Part shown: positions 1 to 9,559 of the stretch, one piece after another
How the letters are laid out: each line of letters starts with the position of its first letter
Numbering within the stretch: the first letter of the stretch is position 1
From: Rhipicephalus microplus
Lineage: Eukaryota; Arthropoda; Arachnida; Ixodida; Ixodidae
Reading direction: 5' to 3'
DNA: 64,000 bases
NCBI RefSeq assembly: GCF_043290135.1
Contig: NC_134707.1
Location: 143,159,319 to 143,223,318 of the forward strand
Notes under the pieces: generated by a model
Told to the model about the DNA's origin: nothing
The model's database searches: none
The model's input: the letters and a program-made list of their open reading frames with translations, nothing else
Program-made: the position numbers and the translations under genes

Positions 1-680
1 AGTAACTCCGCAACTAGAAACTCCACAACTTGAAACTCTGCCACTAGAATCTCCACAACTAGAAAACTCCGCAACTAGAAATTCTGCCACTAGAAACTCC
101 GCAACTAGAAACTCCACAGCTAGAAACTCCAACACTTGAAACACTACAACTAGAAACTCCGAAACTAGAAACTCCACAGCTAGAAACTCCACAACTTGAG
201 ACTTTGAATTTAGAAACTCCTCAGATAGAAACTACACGACTAGAAACTCCTCGACTAGAGATTTCATAAGTAGAAACTCCACAGCTAGAATTTTCACAAC
301 TAGAGACTCTACAACTAGGAAGTCTGCAAATAGAAAATCTACAACTAGAAACTTGAAAACTAAAAACTCCAACTAGAAACTCCACAACTAGACACTTCAC
401 AACCAGAAACTACACAAATGGACACTCCACAACTAGAAACTCCACAACTAGAGACTTCACAACTAGGAACTCCGAAAAATGAGACTCCAGCACTAGAAAC
501 TACACAGAATGAAACTACACAACTAGAAACTCAACAACTAGAGACTGCACAATCAGAGACTCCGCAACTAGAAACTCCGCAGCTAGAAACTCCGCAACTA
601 GAAACTCCACAACTTGAAACTCTGCAAATCGAAACTCTGCAACTAGAAACTCCACAACTAGAAACTCCACAACTAGAGAC

Positions 681-1540
681 TTTGCATTTAGAAACTCCTC
701 AGATAGAAACTACACTACTAGAAACTCCTCGACTAGAGATTCCATAAGTAGAAACTCCACAGCTAGAATTTTCACAACTAGAGACTCTACAACTAGGAAG
801 TCTGCAAATAGAAAATCTACAACTAGAAACTCGAAAACTAAAAACTCCAACTAGAAACTCCACAACTAGAAACTTCACAACTAGAAACTCCACAAATAGA
901 CACTCCACAACTAGAAACTCGACAACTAGAGACTCTACAACTAGGAACTCCAAAATTGAGACTCCACAACTAGAAACTACACAGATTGAAATTTTACAAC
1001 TGGAAACTCCACAACTGGAAACTTCGCAACTAGAAACTCTGCAACTAGAAACTTTACAGCTAGAAACTCCACAACTTGAGACTTCGCAAATAGAAACTCG
1101 TCAACTGGAAACTCAACCACTAGAAACTCCACAGCTGGAAACTCCACAACTTGAAACCCAACATATAGATACTCCACAACTACAGACTCCACAACTTGAA
1201 ACACCACAAATAGATACTCCACAACTACAAATTCCGCAACTAGAAACTCCACAACTACAAACTCCGCAACTAGAAACTCCCCAACTAGAAACTCCACAAC
1301 TAGAATCTCTGCAACTAGAAACTCCGCAATTAGAAACTTTGCAACTAGAAACTCCGCAACTAGAAACTCAACAGCTAGAAACCCCACAACTATATACTTC
1401 ACAACTAGCAACTCAACAACCAGAGACTGCACAACTAGAGACTCCGCCACTACAAATTCCACAGCTAGTAACTCCGCAACTAGAAACTCCACAACTTGAA
1501 ACTCCGCCACTAGAATCTCCACAACTAGAAAACTCCGCAA
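681..1540. repeat. Higher-order unit A, copy 1
   Basis: This 860-bp block starts at TTTGCATTTAGAAACTCC and runs through the recurring ACTCCAAAATTGAGACTCC and ATTTTACAACTGG landmarks to the CTAGAATCTCC/16-mer junction. It is the best reference copy because it holds both transposon targets uninserted: the Penelope target at 675-686 and the LTR target at 1007-1011. Other copies start near 4018 (split), 18937, 24426, 30659, 37701, 49273 and 61372. Confidence 0.85.
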
Positions 1541-4343
1541 CTAGAAACTCTGCAACTAGAAACTCCGCAACTAGAAACTCCACAGCTAGAAACTCCACAA
1601 CTTGAAACACCACAACTAGATACTCCACAACTACAAATTCCACAACTAGAAACTCCACAACTAGAAACTCCGAAACTAGAAACTCCGCAACTAGAAACTC
1701 CACAGCTAGAAACTCCACAACTTGAGACTTCGCAAATAGAAACTCGTCAACTAGAAACTGAACAACTAGAAACTCCCAACTAGACACTCCGAAACTAGGA
1801 ACTCTACAACTTCAGAATCCACAGCTAGAAACTCCACAATTTCAGACTTCGCGACTAGAAACTCGGCAACTAGAAACTCAACAACTAGAAACTCCACCAC
1901 TAGAAACTCCACAACTAGGAACTCTACAACTTCAAAATCCACAACTAAAAACTCCTAAACTTGAAACTCCACAACTAGATACTCCAAAACTAAAAACTCC
2001 GCAGCTATAAACTCCGCAACTAGAAACTTCACAACATGAAACTCTGCAACTCGAAACTCTGCAACTAGAAAATCCACAAGTAGAAACTCCACAACTAGAA
2101 ACTCCGCATTTAGAAACTCCACAACTAGAAACTCCGCATTTAGAAACTCCACAACTAGACACTCAACAACTAGAAACTCGACACCTATAAATTCCACAAC
2201 TTGAAACTCCACAACCAAAACTCCACAACTAGAAACTCCACAACTAGAAACTCCACAACTAGAAACTCGGCAACTAGAAACTCCGCAACTAGAAACTCTG
2301 CAACTAGAAACTCCGCAACTAGAAACTCCACAGCTAGAAACCCCACAACTATAAACTTCACAACTAGAAACTCCACAAGTAGAAACTCCACAACTAGAAA
2401 CTCCGCAACTAGAAACTCTGCAACTAGATACTCCGCAACTAGAAACTACACAGCTCGAAACTTCACAACTTGAAACACCACAACTAGATACTCCACATAT
2501 ACAAATTCCAAAACTAGAAACTCCACAACTGGAAACTCCACAACTAGAAACTCCGCAACTAGAAATTTTACAGCTAGAAACTCCACAACTTGTGACTTCG
2601 CGAATAGAAACTCGTCAACTGGAAACTCCACCACTAGAAACTCCACAGCTAGAAACTCCACAACTACACACTAAACAACTAGAAACTCCACACCTATAAA
2701 TTCCACAACTTGAAACACCACAACTACAAATTCCGCAACTAGAAACTCAACAACTAGAAACTTCGCAACTAGAAACTCCCCAACTAGAAACTGCACAACT
2801 AGAATCTCTGCAACTAGAAACTCCGCAACTAGAAACTTTGCAACAAGAAACTCCGCTACTAGAAACAACATAGCTAGAAACCCCACAACTATAAACTTCA
2901 CAACTAGAAACTCAACAACTAGAGACTGCAAAACTAGAGACTCCGCAACTAAAAACTCCGCAGCTAGAAACTCCGCAACTAGAAACTTCACAACTTGAAA
3001 CTCTGCAACTCGAAACTCTGCAACTAGAAAATCCACAAATATAAACTCAAGTAGAAACTACCCAACTGGAAACTCCGCCACTAGAAACTCCGCAACTAGA
3101 AAATCCACAACTAGAAACTTCACAACTAGAAACTCCCCAACAAAAAACTCCACAACTAGAAACTCCACAACTAGAAACTCCATAACTAGAGACTGCACAA
3201 CTAGAGACTTTGCATTTAGAAACTCCTCAGATAGTAACTACACAACTAAAAACACCACGACTAGAGATTCCATAAGTAGAAACTCCACAGCTAGAATTTC
3301 CACAACTAGAAACCCCTCAACTAGAAACTCCACAACTAGGAACTCAGCAAATAGAAAATCTACAACTAGAAACTCGAAAACTAAAAACTCCAACTAGAAA
3401 CTTCACAACCAGAAACTACACAAATGGACACTCCACAACTAGAAACTCCACAACTAGAGACTTCACAACTAGGAACTCTGAAAAATGAGACTCCAGCACT
3501 AGAAACTACACAGAATGAAACTACACAACTTGAAACTCCACAACCAGAAACTCCGCAACTAGAAACTCCGCAACTAAAAACTCCCCAACTAGAAAATCCA
3601 CAACTAGAAACTCCACAACTAGAAACTCTGCAACTAGAAACTCCGCAACTAGAATCTCTGCAACTAGAAACTCCACAACTAGAAACTCTGCAACTAGAAA
3701 CTCCGCAACTAGAAACTCCACAGCTAGAAACCCCACAACTAGAAACATCAAAACTAGCTACTCAACAACTAGAGACTGCACAACTAGAGACTCCGCAACT
3801 AGAAACTCCACAGCTAGTAACTCCGCAACTAGAAACTCCACAACTTGAAACTCTGCCACTAGTATCTCCACAACTAGAAAACTCCGCAACTAGAAATTCT
3901 GCCACTAGAAACTCCGCAACTAGAAACTCCACAGCTAGAAACTCCAACACTTGAAACACTACAACTAGAAACTCCGCAACTAGAAACTCCACAGCTAGAA
4001 ACTCCACAACTTGAGACTTTGAATTTAGAAACTCCTCAGATAGAAACTACACTACTAGAAACTCCTCGACTAGAGATTTCATAAGTAGAAACTCCACAGC
4101 TAGAATTTTCACAACTAGAGACTCTACAACTAGGAAGTCTGCAAATAGAAAATCTACAACTAGAAATTCGAAAACTAAAAACTCCAACTAGAAACTCCAC
4201 AACTAGAAACTTCACAACTAGAAACTCCACAAATAGACACTCCACAACTAGAAACTCGACAACTAGAGACTCTACAACTAGGAACTCCAAAATTGAGACT
4301 CCACAACTAGAAACTACACAGATTGAAATTTTACAACTGGAAA

Positions 4344-4348
4344 CTCCA
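4344..4348. repeat. Target-site duplication (CTCCA), left of LTR element
   Basis: CTCCA lies immediately before the first LTR and again at 8524-8528 immediately after the second. Five base pairs is a usual duplication length for Ty3/gypsy- and BEL-type integrases. CTCCA is also part of the satellite monomer, so chance identity is possible. However, removing the element and one CTCCA rebuilds the uninterrupted satellite sequence found around 995-1030. Confidence 0.8.
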
Positions 4349-5409
4349 TGTGATGCAGGTTCCTGTTGCTGATTTGTTTTTCTCCCGGGCTGAGCCTCAG
4401 AGAGTTTTGTTAATAAGGACAAAGCCGTTCGGTTTCCAAGAAACACACAAAAAGTTTAATTGAAAAGTAAAAAGACAAAGATTCCTCACAAAACAAAACA
4501 CTTAATAAACAGTTGACTGGACATGACGAAACACATCTGTAAACACCCAACAAGAACGTTCAAAGTCAGTAACTAAACCTAACGTTCGAAAGGGGCTGAG
4601 TGATGGGAGTAGCGCAAGATATCTGTTCGGTCTCACCCACACGCTGAATTCCGCCGACGATGAGCAAACCGGAACGCGGTGATTCCGGCTTCAGGACGCG
4701 GGCAGGACGGGGATGAAGGAACGCTGGCTGCTGACGACACGTCGAGAAACCAGGCCGGAACGTGGTGGCTCTGGCTTTAGGAGTGTGGACCCGTCTGTGA
4801 CGAGAGAACGCAGGCTGGTGGTGACGCGTCAGAGAACCAGGGTCGACCTAGTCAAGCAGCTGGGCGCACAGCTCGGGCCCGGAGCCCGACGGCTGTAGCT
4901 CGCCTGCCGGAACCAAAGTCCGCAGGCCCTGGAAAGGAGTTCAGGACCGGATGGCCACGGTCCTTTGGAGCGGGAACCCGACAGCAGGAGGCCCCGGCCG
5001 GTTGAAGACCTGCAGGCTCGGGTCCTACGCCCGACGGCCCATCTTCAGCGCCCGGTCCGGTGACGACCTTCCGCTTGCCCCGTCTTCTTCGAACTCCCCT
5101 TGCTCTGGTCCCCCCAGGCTCCTGCTTCAGCTCTGGCCCACTTGTCTCGTTCTCATTGGAGATACTGCTGTCTCGTGGTGTCAAGCCATTGGGCCTTGAA
5201 ATCTCCGTGTTCGCTGCCCATTGGATGTTTTACCTTTTGTTTACTTCACGTCCTGCCACGCATCCTCGTGCTCGACGCTCTTTAACGTCGTCATTCTTGT
5301 TTAAGCAGCCCCGCACGTGCACTCTGGTATTTCTCCTTTTGTTTTTTTTTTTTTTCCGTGACGCGCACTTTTCGAAGGCGCGCACTTTGAACGCGCACCA
5401 CACATCACA
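4349..5409 (-). repeat. 3' LTR (in element sense)
   Basis: This 1,061-bp LTR matches 7462-8523 essentially base for base. The only difference I noticed is in the poly-T run near 5337-5355, where this copy has a G and is one base shorter. It is GC-rich in the middle (about 4680-5180), unlike the surrounding satellite. Small ORFs inside it (4713-4898, 4852-5184, 5060-5443) recur in the other LTR and show no family resemblance, so I do not call them genes. Confidence 0.93.
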
Positions 5410-5413
5410 TACG

Positions 5414-5422
5414 CCCCCCTTT
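5414..5422 (-). promoter_or_regulatory. Polypurine tract of the LTR element
   Basis: The minus strand reads AAAGGGGGG here, followed by CGTA and then the LTR start TGTGATG. A purine run just upstream of the 3' LTR is where plus-strand DNA synthesis is primed in LTR retrotransposons. The four-base gap to the LTR is slightly unusual, so the exact priming end is uncertain. Confidence 0.65.
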
Positions 5423-5428
5423 CATTCA

Positions 5429-5455
5429 AGTTTTTTTTTTTAGAAAAAAAAAACT
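5429..5455. repeat. T-run/A-run hairpin, first copy
   Basis: Eleven T (5431-5441), AG, then ten A (5444-5453), bounded by AG and CT, make a near-perfect palindrome. The sequence after it (CTGCCGATGAGTGCGCG) resembles that after the second hairpin at 5620-5651. Confidence 0.8.
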
Positions 5456-5619
5456 GCCGATGAGTGCGCGTTCTGCACTACGTCACAATTACACCACATA
5501 TTTGCACCACGCAGTTCAACACATCACACCGATGGCACCACACTGCTTCTTCGTTGACATGTCTCACGTCGAAACACCGAGTCCACAGAACGTAACATTC
5601 AACCAACAACAATAAGAAA

Positions 5620-5651
5620 AGTTTTTTTTTTTCGAGAAGAAAAAAAAAACT
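5620..5651. repeat. T-run/A-run hairpin, second copy
   Basis: A T-run (5622-5632), a short CGAGAAG loop and an A-run ending in CT form a hairpin like that at 5429-5455. The following bases (CTGCCGTTGAGTGCACG) match the first copy with a few changes, at 196 bp spacing. The loops differ, so the two are diverged duplicates rather than recent copies. Confidence 0.78.
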
Positions 5652-5979
5652 GCCGTTGAGTGCACGTTTCGCACTGCACCACAATTTACCCACATATGTC
5701 CGCCACACAGTTCACTGCATTGCCCAAAGGTCCACATTCACTAACCTAAAAATACGCAAGAAGTGAGAAAAAGTATGGACACATCTAGCGGATTGTGAAA
5801 ATCCCCAAATTAGTATTACACCACCCCTTTTTTTTATCATATATACCCTATCATCTCAAAAACTATACATCATGTTAATGTTACATTGCATGTAACTTCT
5901 TCAAATATTTACAAGCAACACCCTTCCATGGTCCGCAAGCAAGATCCAAAAGAAACCAGCGGGAAATCGAATTTGACGC

Positions 5980-7404
5980 TTAAGTTATAGCGTCCCATAC
6001 AAGACGTTTAACTGCTCTAACCATTTGACAAGAGTAAGGAATCGGAAGCCAGTGGAAGAATTCTCGACCGTAAGCTCGTATGAACCTAAAGCTGTGTATC
6101 ACCAGGTTCCCAACCTCGAAATCACAAGCATACACGCTGGAATGTCTGTATGCCAGTCGGAGGCGTTGCCTCCAGGCGCACCAGTACAACCACGCCTGAA
6201 TCATTTCATCCTTCCCACGAACGCCTTGCTTGAGCTCGTAAGCCGCTAATCGTTGAGACATCTTAACAGAAGCGACCTCTTCAACCGAAGATGCCAAACA
6301 GCACCAGTCGGCGTCCTTCCTCGTACAATAACCTGCTGGACCATTACTGCCTTCTGGTTCACTTTCCATCCCTTCAGCTTTCTGTATTGCTTGTTCATCA
6401 ATACTTTCAACCCTTCTGCCTGGGTCATCGTGATTACCCTCATTGTCACATATAGCTGACCTACATCGCAACTCTACTCTCTGTTCTTCAACAAGTGCTT
6501 TTGCATTTTGCTCCAATATTCTTCTAAAAGCATCATCTACAATTTCCCGAGAACACAAGCCATCTCTCTGTATGGGCAAGTTATAATCATGGTGAAAAAC
6601 CATGTCCGTAGCGTCTGTTGCTATCTCCAGTGGCCCAAAACAATAGGTAGCTGCTACATCAGAGCTTTCATTATGGCATTCGCCGGCATTACCTAGGAGA
6701 CCTTTTATTGCTCCTTCAGCGGAGCTATTCAGAGGCAATCCTACCTCTGAATAAAGTGCGCTTGACCTCTCACAGGTTTCAAAATACCCTTTACTCTGAA
6801 TGGAACGTTCTTGTTCCATGCTCACGAAGCATTCCTGCGCTTCAATAAGCTTATCGAGTCTCCTAGTCTTTTGACTGTTTACCTCCCTGTCGTACTCTTT
6901 CAGAGTTTCTTTCTCTAGCGAAAGGTCATGACGAGGTACAGGGTCAGTCTCACGTAAATTCAAATCGCTCCCGATGTAACTGCTTTCAGAGCACACCTCA
7001 TCCACTGGTTGACTACTCTGGCTCTCAGACCACGTATATTCAGCGTTTTCCCTCTCAAGCCACTGCTGCAAATCCTCATATTCTAGTTCCAACAGTCTCT
7101 TCTTTTCGCGCATCTCTATCTCGAGCAGCCTTTTCTTTTCACGCATTTCTAGCTCAAGCTGCTCCTTCTTAGCGCGTGTCTCTCGCTCGAGCTTCTCTCT
7201 CCTAGCCCGTGTTTCTCGCTCGAACTCCTCTCTCTTAGCGTGTGTTTGCAATGCAATCTGCTGCTTTTTAGCGTCACATATCGCAGCCCGTTCCTCTTGC
7301 GCTTGCGCCATTTGCTTGTCGTACCACTCCTTGAACTCCGCTCCCTTGAGACTTATACTCTCCGCCAGATCTAATAATTCCGAAGTGCTTTTCATGGCTT
7401 TCAT
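5980..7404 (-). CDS. Gag-like coiled-coil protein of the LTR element, possibly fused to an integrase tail
   Basis: This 474-aa ORF is the only real coding sequence in the element, and its start lies about 57 bp inside the 5' LTR. Residues 1-35 (TSELLDLAESISLKG, then EFKEWYDKQ) and the charged helix at about 33-120, with alternating RE/EK/ER blocks and repeated EMREKKRLLE, resemble the N-termini of gag proteins in arthropod gypsy-type elements (a family impression, not a search result). The middle, about 120-390, is acidic and polar with no zinc knuckle I can see. Residues about 400-440 (WRQRLRLAYRH, then FEVGNLV) resemble the C-terminal domain of gypsy integrases, where a Y..RH segment precedes a F.vGDLV motif. 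If so, this is a gag N-terminus joined to the end of pol after an internal deletion. The alternative is a single gag-only protein. There is no frameshift or internal stop. Assignment to gag is likely; the integrase tail is tentative. Confidence 0.7.
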   Translation of the reverse strand: MKAMKSTSELLDLAESISLKGAEFKEWYDKQMAQAQEERAAICDAKKQQIALQTHAKREEFERETRARREKLERETRAKKEQLELEMREKKRLLEIEMREKKRLLELEYEDLQQWLERENAEYTWSESQSSQPVDEVCSESSYIGSDLNLRETDPVPRHDLSLEKETLKEYDREVNSQKTRRLDKLIEAQECFVSMEQERSIQSKGYFETCERSSALYSEVGLPLNSSAEGAIKGLLGNAGECHNESSDVAATYCFGPLEIATDATDMVFHHDYNLPIQRDGLCSREIVDDAFRRILEQNAKALVEEQRVELRCRSAICDNEGNHDDPGRRVESIDEQAIQKAEGMESEPEGSNGPAGYCTRKDADWCCLASSVEEVASVKMSQRLAAYELKQGVRGKDEMIQAWLYWCAWRQRLRLAYRHSSVYACDFEVGNLVIHSFRFIRAYGREFFHWLPIPYSCQMVRAVKRLVWDAIT

Positions 7405-7440
7405 CGCGTCGAAAAATCTACATGAAAAACAAACGACTTT

Positions 7441-7458
7441 GTCCTGTCGCGGACGCCA
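7441..7458 (-). promoter_or_regulatory. Primer-binding site of the LTR element
   Basis: Read on the minus strand, the 5' LTR ends at 7462. Three bases (AAT) follow, then TGGCGTCCGCGACAGGAC. TGG is the complement of a tRNA CCA end, and the distance to the LTR is right for priming minus-strand cDNA. I cannot assign the tRNA without a tRNA set from the host. Confidence 0.75.
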
Positions 7459-7461
7459 ATT

Positions 7462-8523
7462 TGTGATGCAGGTTCCTGTTGCTGATTTGTTTTTCTCCCG
7501 GGCTGAGCCTCAGAGAGTTTTGTTAATAAGGACAAAGCCGTTCGGTTTCCAAGAAACACACAAAAAGTTTAATTGAAAAGTAAAAAGACAAAGATTCCTC
7601 ACAAAACAAAACACTTAATAAACAGTTGACTGGACATGACGAAACACATCTGTAAACACCCAACAAGAACGTTCAAAGTCAGTAACTAAACCTAACGTTC
7701 GAAAGGGGCTGAGTGATGGGAGTAGCGCAAGATATCTGTTCGGTCTCACCCACACGCTGAATTCCGCCGACGATGAGCAAACCGGAACGCGGTGATTCCG
7801 GCTTCAGGACGCGGGCAGGACGGGGATGAAGGAACGCTGGCTGCTGACGACACGTCGAGAAACCAGGCCGGAACGTGGTGGCTCTGGCTTTAGGAGTGTG
7901 GACCCGTCTGTGACGAGAGAACGCAGGCTGGTGGTGACGCGTCAGAGAACCAGGGTCGACCTAGTCAAGCAGCTGGGCGCACAGCTCGGGCCCGGAGCCC
8001 GACGGCTGTAGCTCGCCTGCCGGAACCAAAGTCCGCAGGCCCTGGAAAGGAGTTCAGGACCGGATGGCCACGGTCCTTTGGAGCGGGAACCCGACAGCAG
8101 GAGGCCCCGGCCGGTTGAAGACCTGCAGGCTCGGGTCCTACGCCCGACGGCCCATCTTCAGCGCCCGGTCCGGTGACGACCTTCCGCTTGCCCCGTCTTC
8201 TTCGAACTCCCCTTGCTCTGGTCCCCCCAGGCTCCTGCTTCAGCTCTGGCCCACTTGTCTCGTTCTCATTGGAGATACTGCTGTCTCGTGGTGTCAAGCC
8301 ATTGGGCCTTGAAATCTCCGTGTTCGCTGCCCATTGGATGTTTTACCTTTTGTTTACTTCACGTCCTGCCACGCATCCTCGTGCTCGACGCTCTTTAACG
8401 TCGTCATTCTTGTTTAAGCAGCCCCGCACGTGCACTCTGGTATTTCTCCTTTTTTTTTTTTTTTTTTTTCCGTGACGCGCACTTTTCGAAGGCGCGCACT
8501 TTGAACGCGCACCACACATCACA
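7462..8523 (-). repeat. 5' LTR (in element sense)
   Basis: This 1,062-bp LTR is identical to 4349-5409 except in the poly-T run (about 8450-8470), where it has an uninterrupted T tract. It would supply the promoter for the minus-strand transcript, but I could not place a TATA box or start site. The ORFs inside it are the same non-genes as in the other LTR. Confidence 0.93.
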
Positions 8524-8528
8524 CTCCA
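8524..8528. repeat. Target-site duplication (CTCCA), right of LTR element
   Basis: This is the second copy of the CTCCA that precedes the left LTR at 4344-4348. The satellite resumes directly after it, in the phase expected from the uninserted copy at 1007-1030. Confidence 0.8.
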
Positions 8529-9559
8529 CAACTGGAAACTTCGCAACTAGAAACTCTGCAACTAGAAACTTTACAGCTAGAAACTCCACAACTTGAGACT
8601 TCGCAAATAGAAACTCGTCAACTGGAAACTCAACCACTAGAAACTCCACAGCTGGAAACTCCACAACTTGAAACCCAACATATAGATACTCCACAACTAC
8701 AGACTCCACAACTTGAAACACCACAAATAGATACTCCACAACTACAAATTCCGCAACTAGAAACTCCACAACTACAAACTCCGCAACTAGAAACTCCCCA
8801 ACTAGAAACTCCACAACTAGAATCTCTGCAACTAGAAACTCCGCAACTAGAAACTCCACAGCTAGAAACCCCACAACTATATACTTCACAACTAGCAACT
8901 CAACAACCAGAGACTGCACAACTAGAGACTCCGCCACTACAAACTCCACAGCTAGTAACTCCGCAACTAGAAACTCCACAACTTGAAACTCCGCCACTAG
9001 AATCTCCACAACTAGAAAACTCCGCAACTAGAAACTCTGCAACTAGAAACTCCGCAACTAGAAACTCCACAGCTAGAAACTCCACAACTTGAAACACCAC
9101 AACTAGATACTCCACAACTACAAATTCCACAACTAGAAACTCCACAACTAGAAACTCCGAAACTAGAAACTCCGCAACTAGAAACTCCACAGCTAGAAAC
9201 TCCACAACTTGAGACTTCGCAAATAGAAATTCGTCAACTAGAAACTGAACAACTAGAAACTCCCAACTAGACACTCCGAAACTAGGAACTCTGCAACTTC
9301 AGAATCCACAGCTACAAACTCCGCAATTTCAGACTTCGCGACTAGAAACTCAGCAACTAGAAACTCAACAACTAGAAACTCCACCACTAGAAACTCCACA
9401 ACTAGGAACTCTACAACTTCAAAATCCACAACTAAAAACTCCTAAACTTGAAACTCCACAACTAGATACTCCACAACTAAAAACTCCGCAGCTAAAAACT
9501 CCGCAACTAGAAACTTCACAACATGAAACTCTGCAACTCGAAACTCTGCAACTAGAAAA

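Larger units (their letters stand above)
1..4348. repeat. 15-bp satellite array, left segment
   Basis: The segment is a head-to-tail run of 15-bp monomers close to CTAGAAACTCCACAA on the plus strand. The commonest variants change the middle to CTCCGCAA, CTCTGCAA, CTTCACAA, CTCAACAA or CTCGTCAA. Most monomers contain CTAG. The plus strand is strongly A- and C-rich (A 7, C 5, T 2, G 1 per consensus unit). Occasional 14- and 16-bp monomers, such as the 16-mer at 59-74, shift the phase. The stretch around 203-300 recurs at about 681-780 and 4018-4110, so multi-kilobase units are already visible. No host gene is supported. The readable ORFs (for example 418-747 plus, 977-1540 minus) are by-products of a period divisible by three. 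The array enters the window at base 1, so its left end is not seen. Confidence 0.97.
5410..5979 (-). other. 3' untranslated internal region of the LTR element
   Basis: These 570 bp separate the stop of the gag-like ORF from the 3' LTR. They have no credible ORF. They contain an imperfect tandem duplication of about 80 bp spaced 196 bp apart (about 5429-5528 and 5620-5722). Each copy starts with a T-run/A-run hairpin followed by CTGCCG and a GAGTGC block. The remainder, about 5722-5979, is AT-rich and I recognise nothing in it. In a deletion derivative this could be what is left of the sequence following the pol gene. Confidence 0.6.
4349..8523 (-). mobile_element. LTR retrotransposon, gag-only, probably non-autonomous
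   Basis: This is a 4,175-bp element flanked by two long direct repeats (4349-5409 and 7462-8523). Both repeats begin TGTGATG and end CATCACA, a perfect 7-bp terminal inverted repeat with the TG..CA ends typical of LTRs. The coding strand is minus: a TGG-starting primer-binding site lies 3 bp inside the right LTR, a purine tract lies next to the left LTR, and the only substantial ORF (5980-7404) runs between them. The internal region is only 2,052 bp, much too short for gag plus pol. No protease, reverse transcriptase or RNase H motifs are readable. The element must therefore depend on enzymes from a full-length relative. Nearly identical LTRs and a clean 5-bp duplication indicate a recent insertion into the satellite. 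The family (gypsy-like is most likely) is inferred from a possible integrase C-terminal remnant in the ORF. Confidence 0.92.
4018..9027. repeat. Higher-order unit A, copy 2, split by the LTR element
   Basis: Satellite 4018-4348 matches 681-1011 at an offset of about 3,337 bp, and satellite 8524-9027 continues the same unit. The intervening 4,175 bp are the LTR retrotransposon. The first line reads TTTGAATTTAG rather than TTTGCATTTAG, like the stretch at 203. Confidence 0.85.

Noticed and set aside
418..3954. Plus-strand ORFs encoding ETPQL repeats (418-747, 3424-3954 and similar)
   Set aside because: They lie wholly in the 15-bp array, have no unique ends, are open in several frames at once and are cut by off-length monomers in sister copies.
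4713..5443. Small ORFs inside the LTR (also 7826-8475)
   Set aside because: They are duplicated only because the LTR is duplicated, overlap each other on both strands and show no recognisable domain. GC-rich DNA gives such ORFs by chance.
6025..6696. Short ORFs antisense to or overlapping the gag-like gene
   Set aside because: They are shadows of the 474-aa ORF with no family resemblance of their own.
8404..9027. 207-aa minus-strand ORF crossing the LTR/satellite border
   Set aside because: It is a chance join of satellite frame and LTR sequence created by the insertion.
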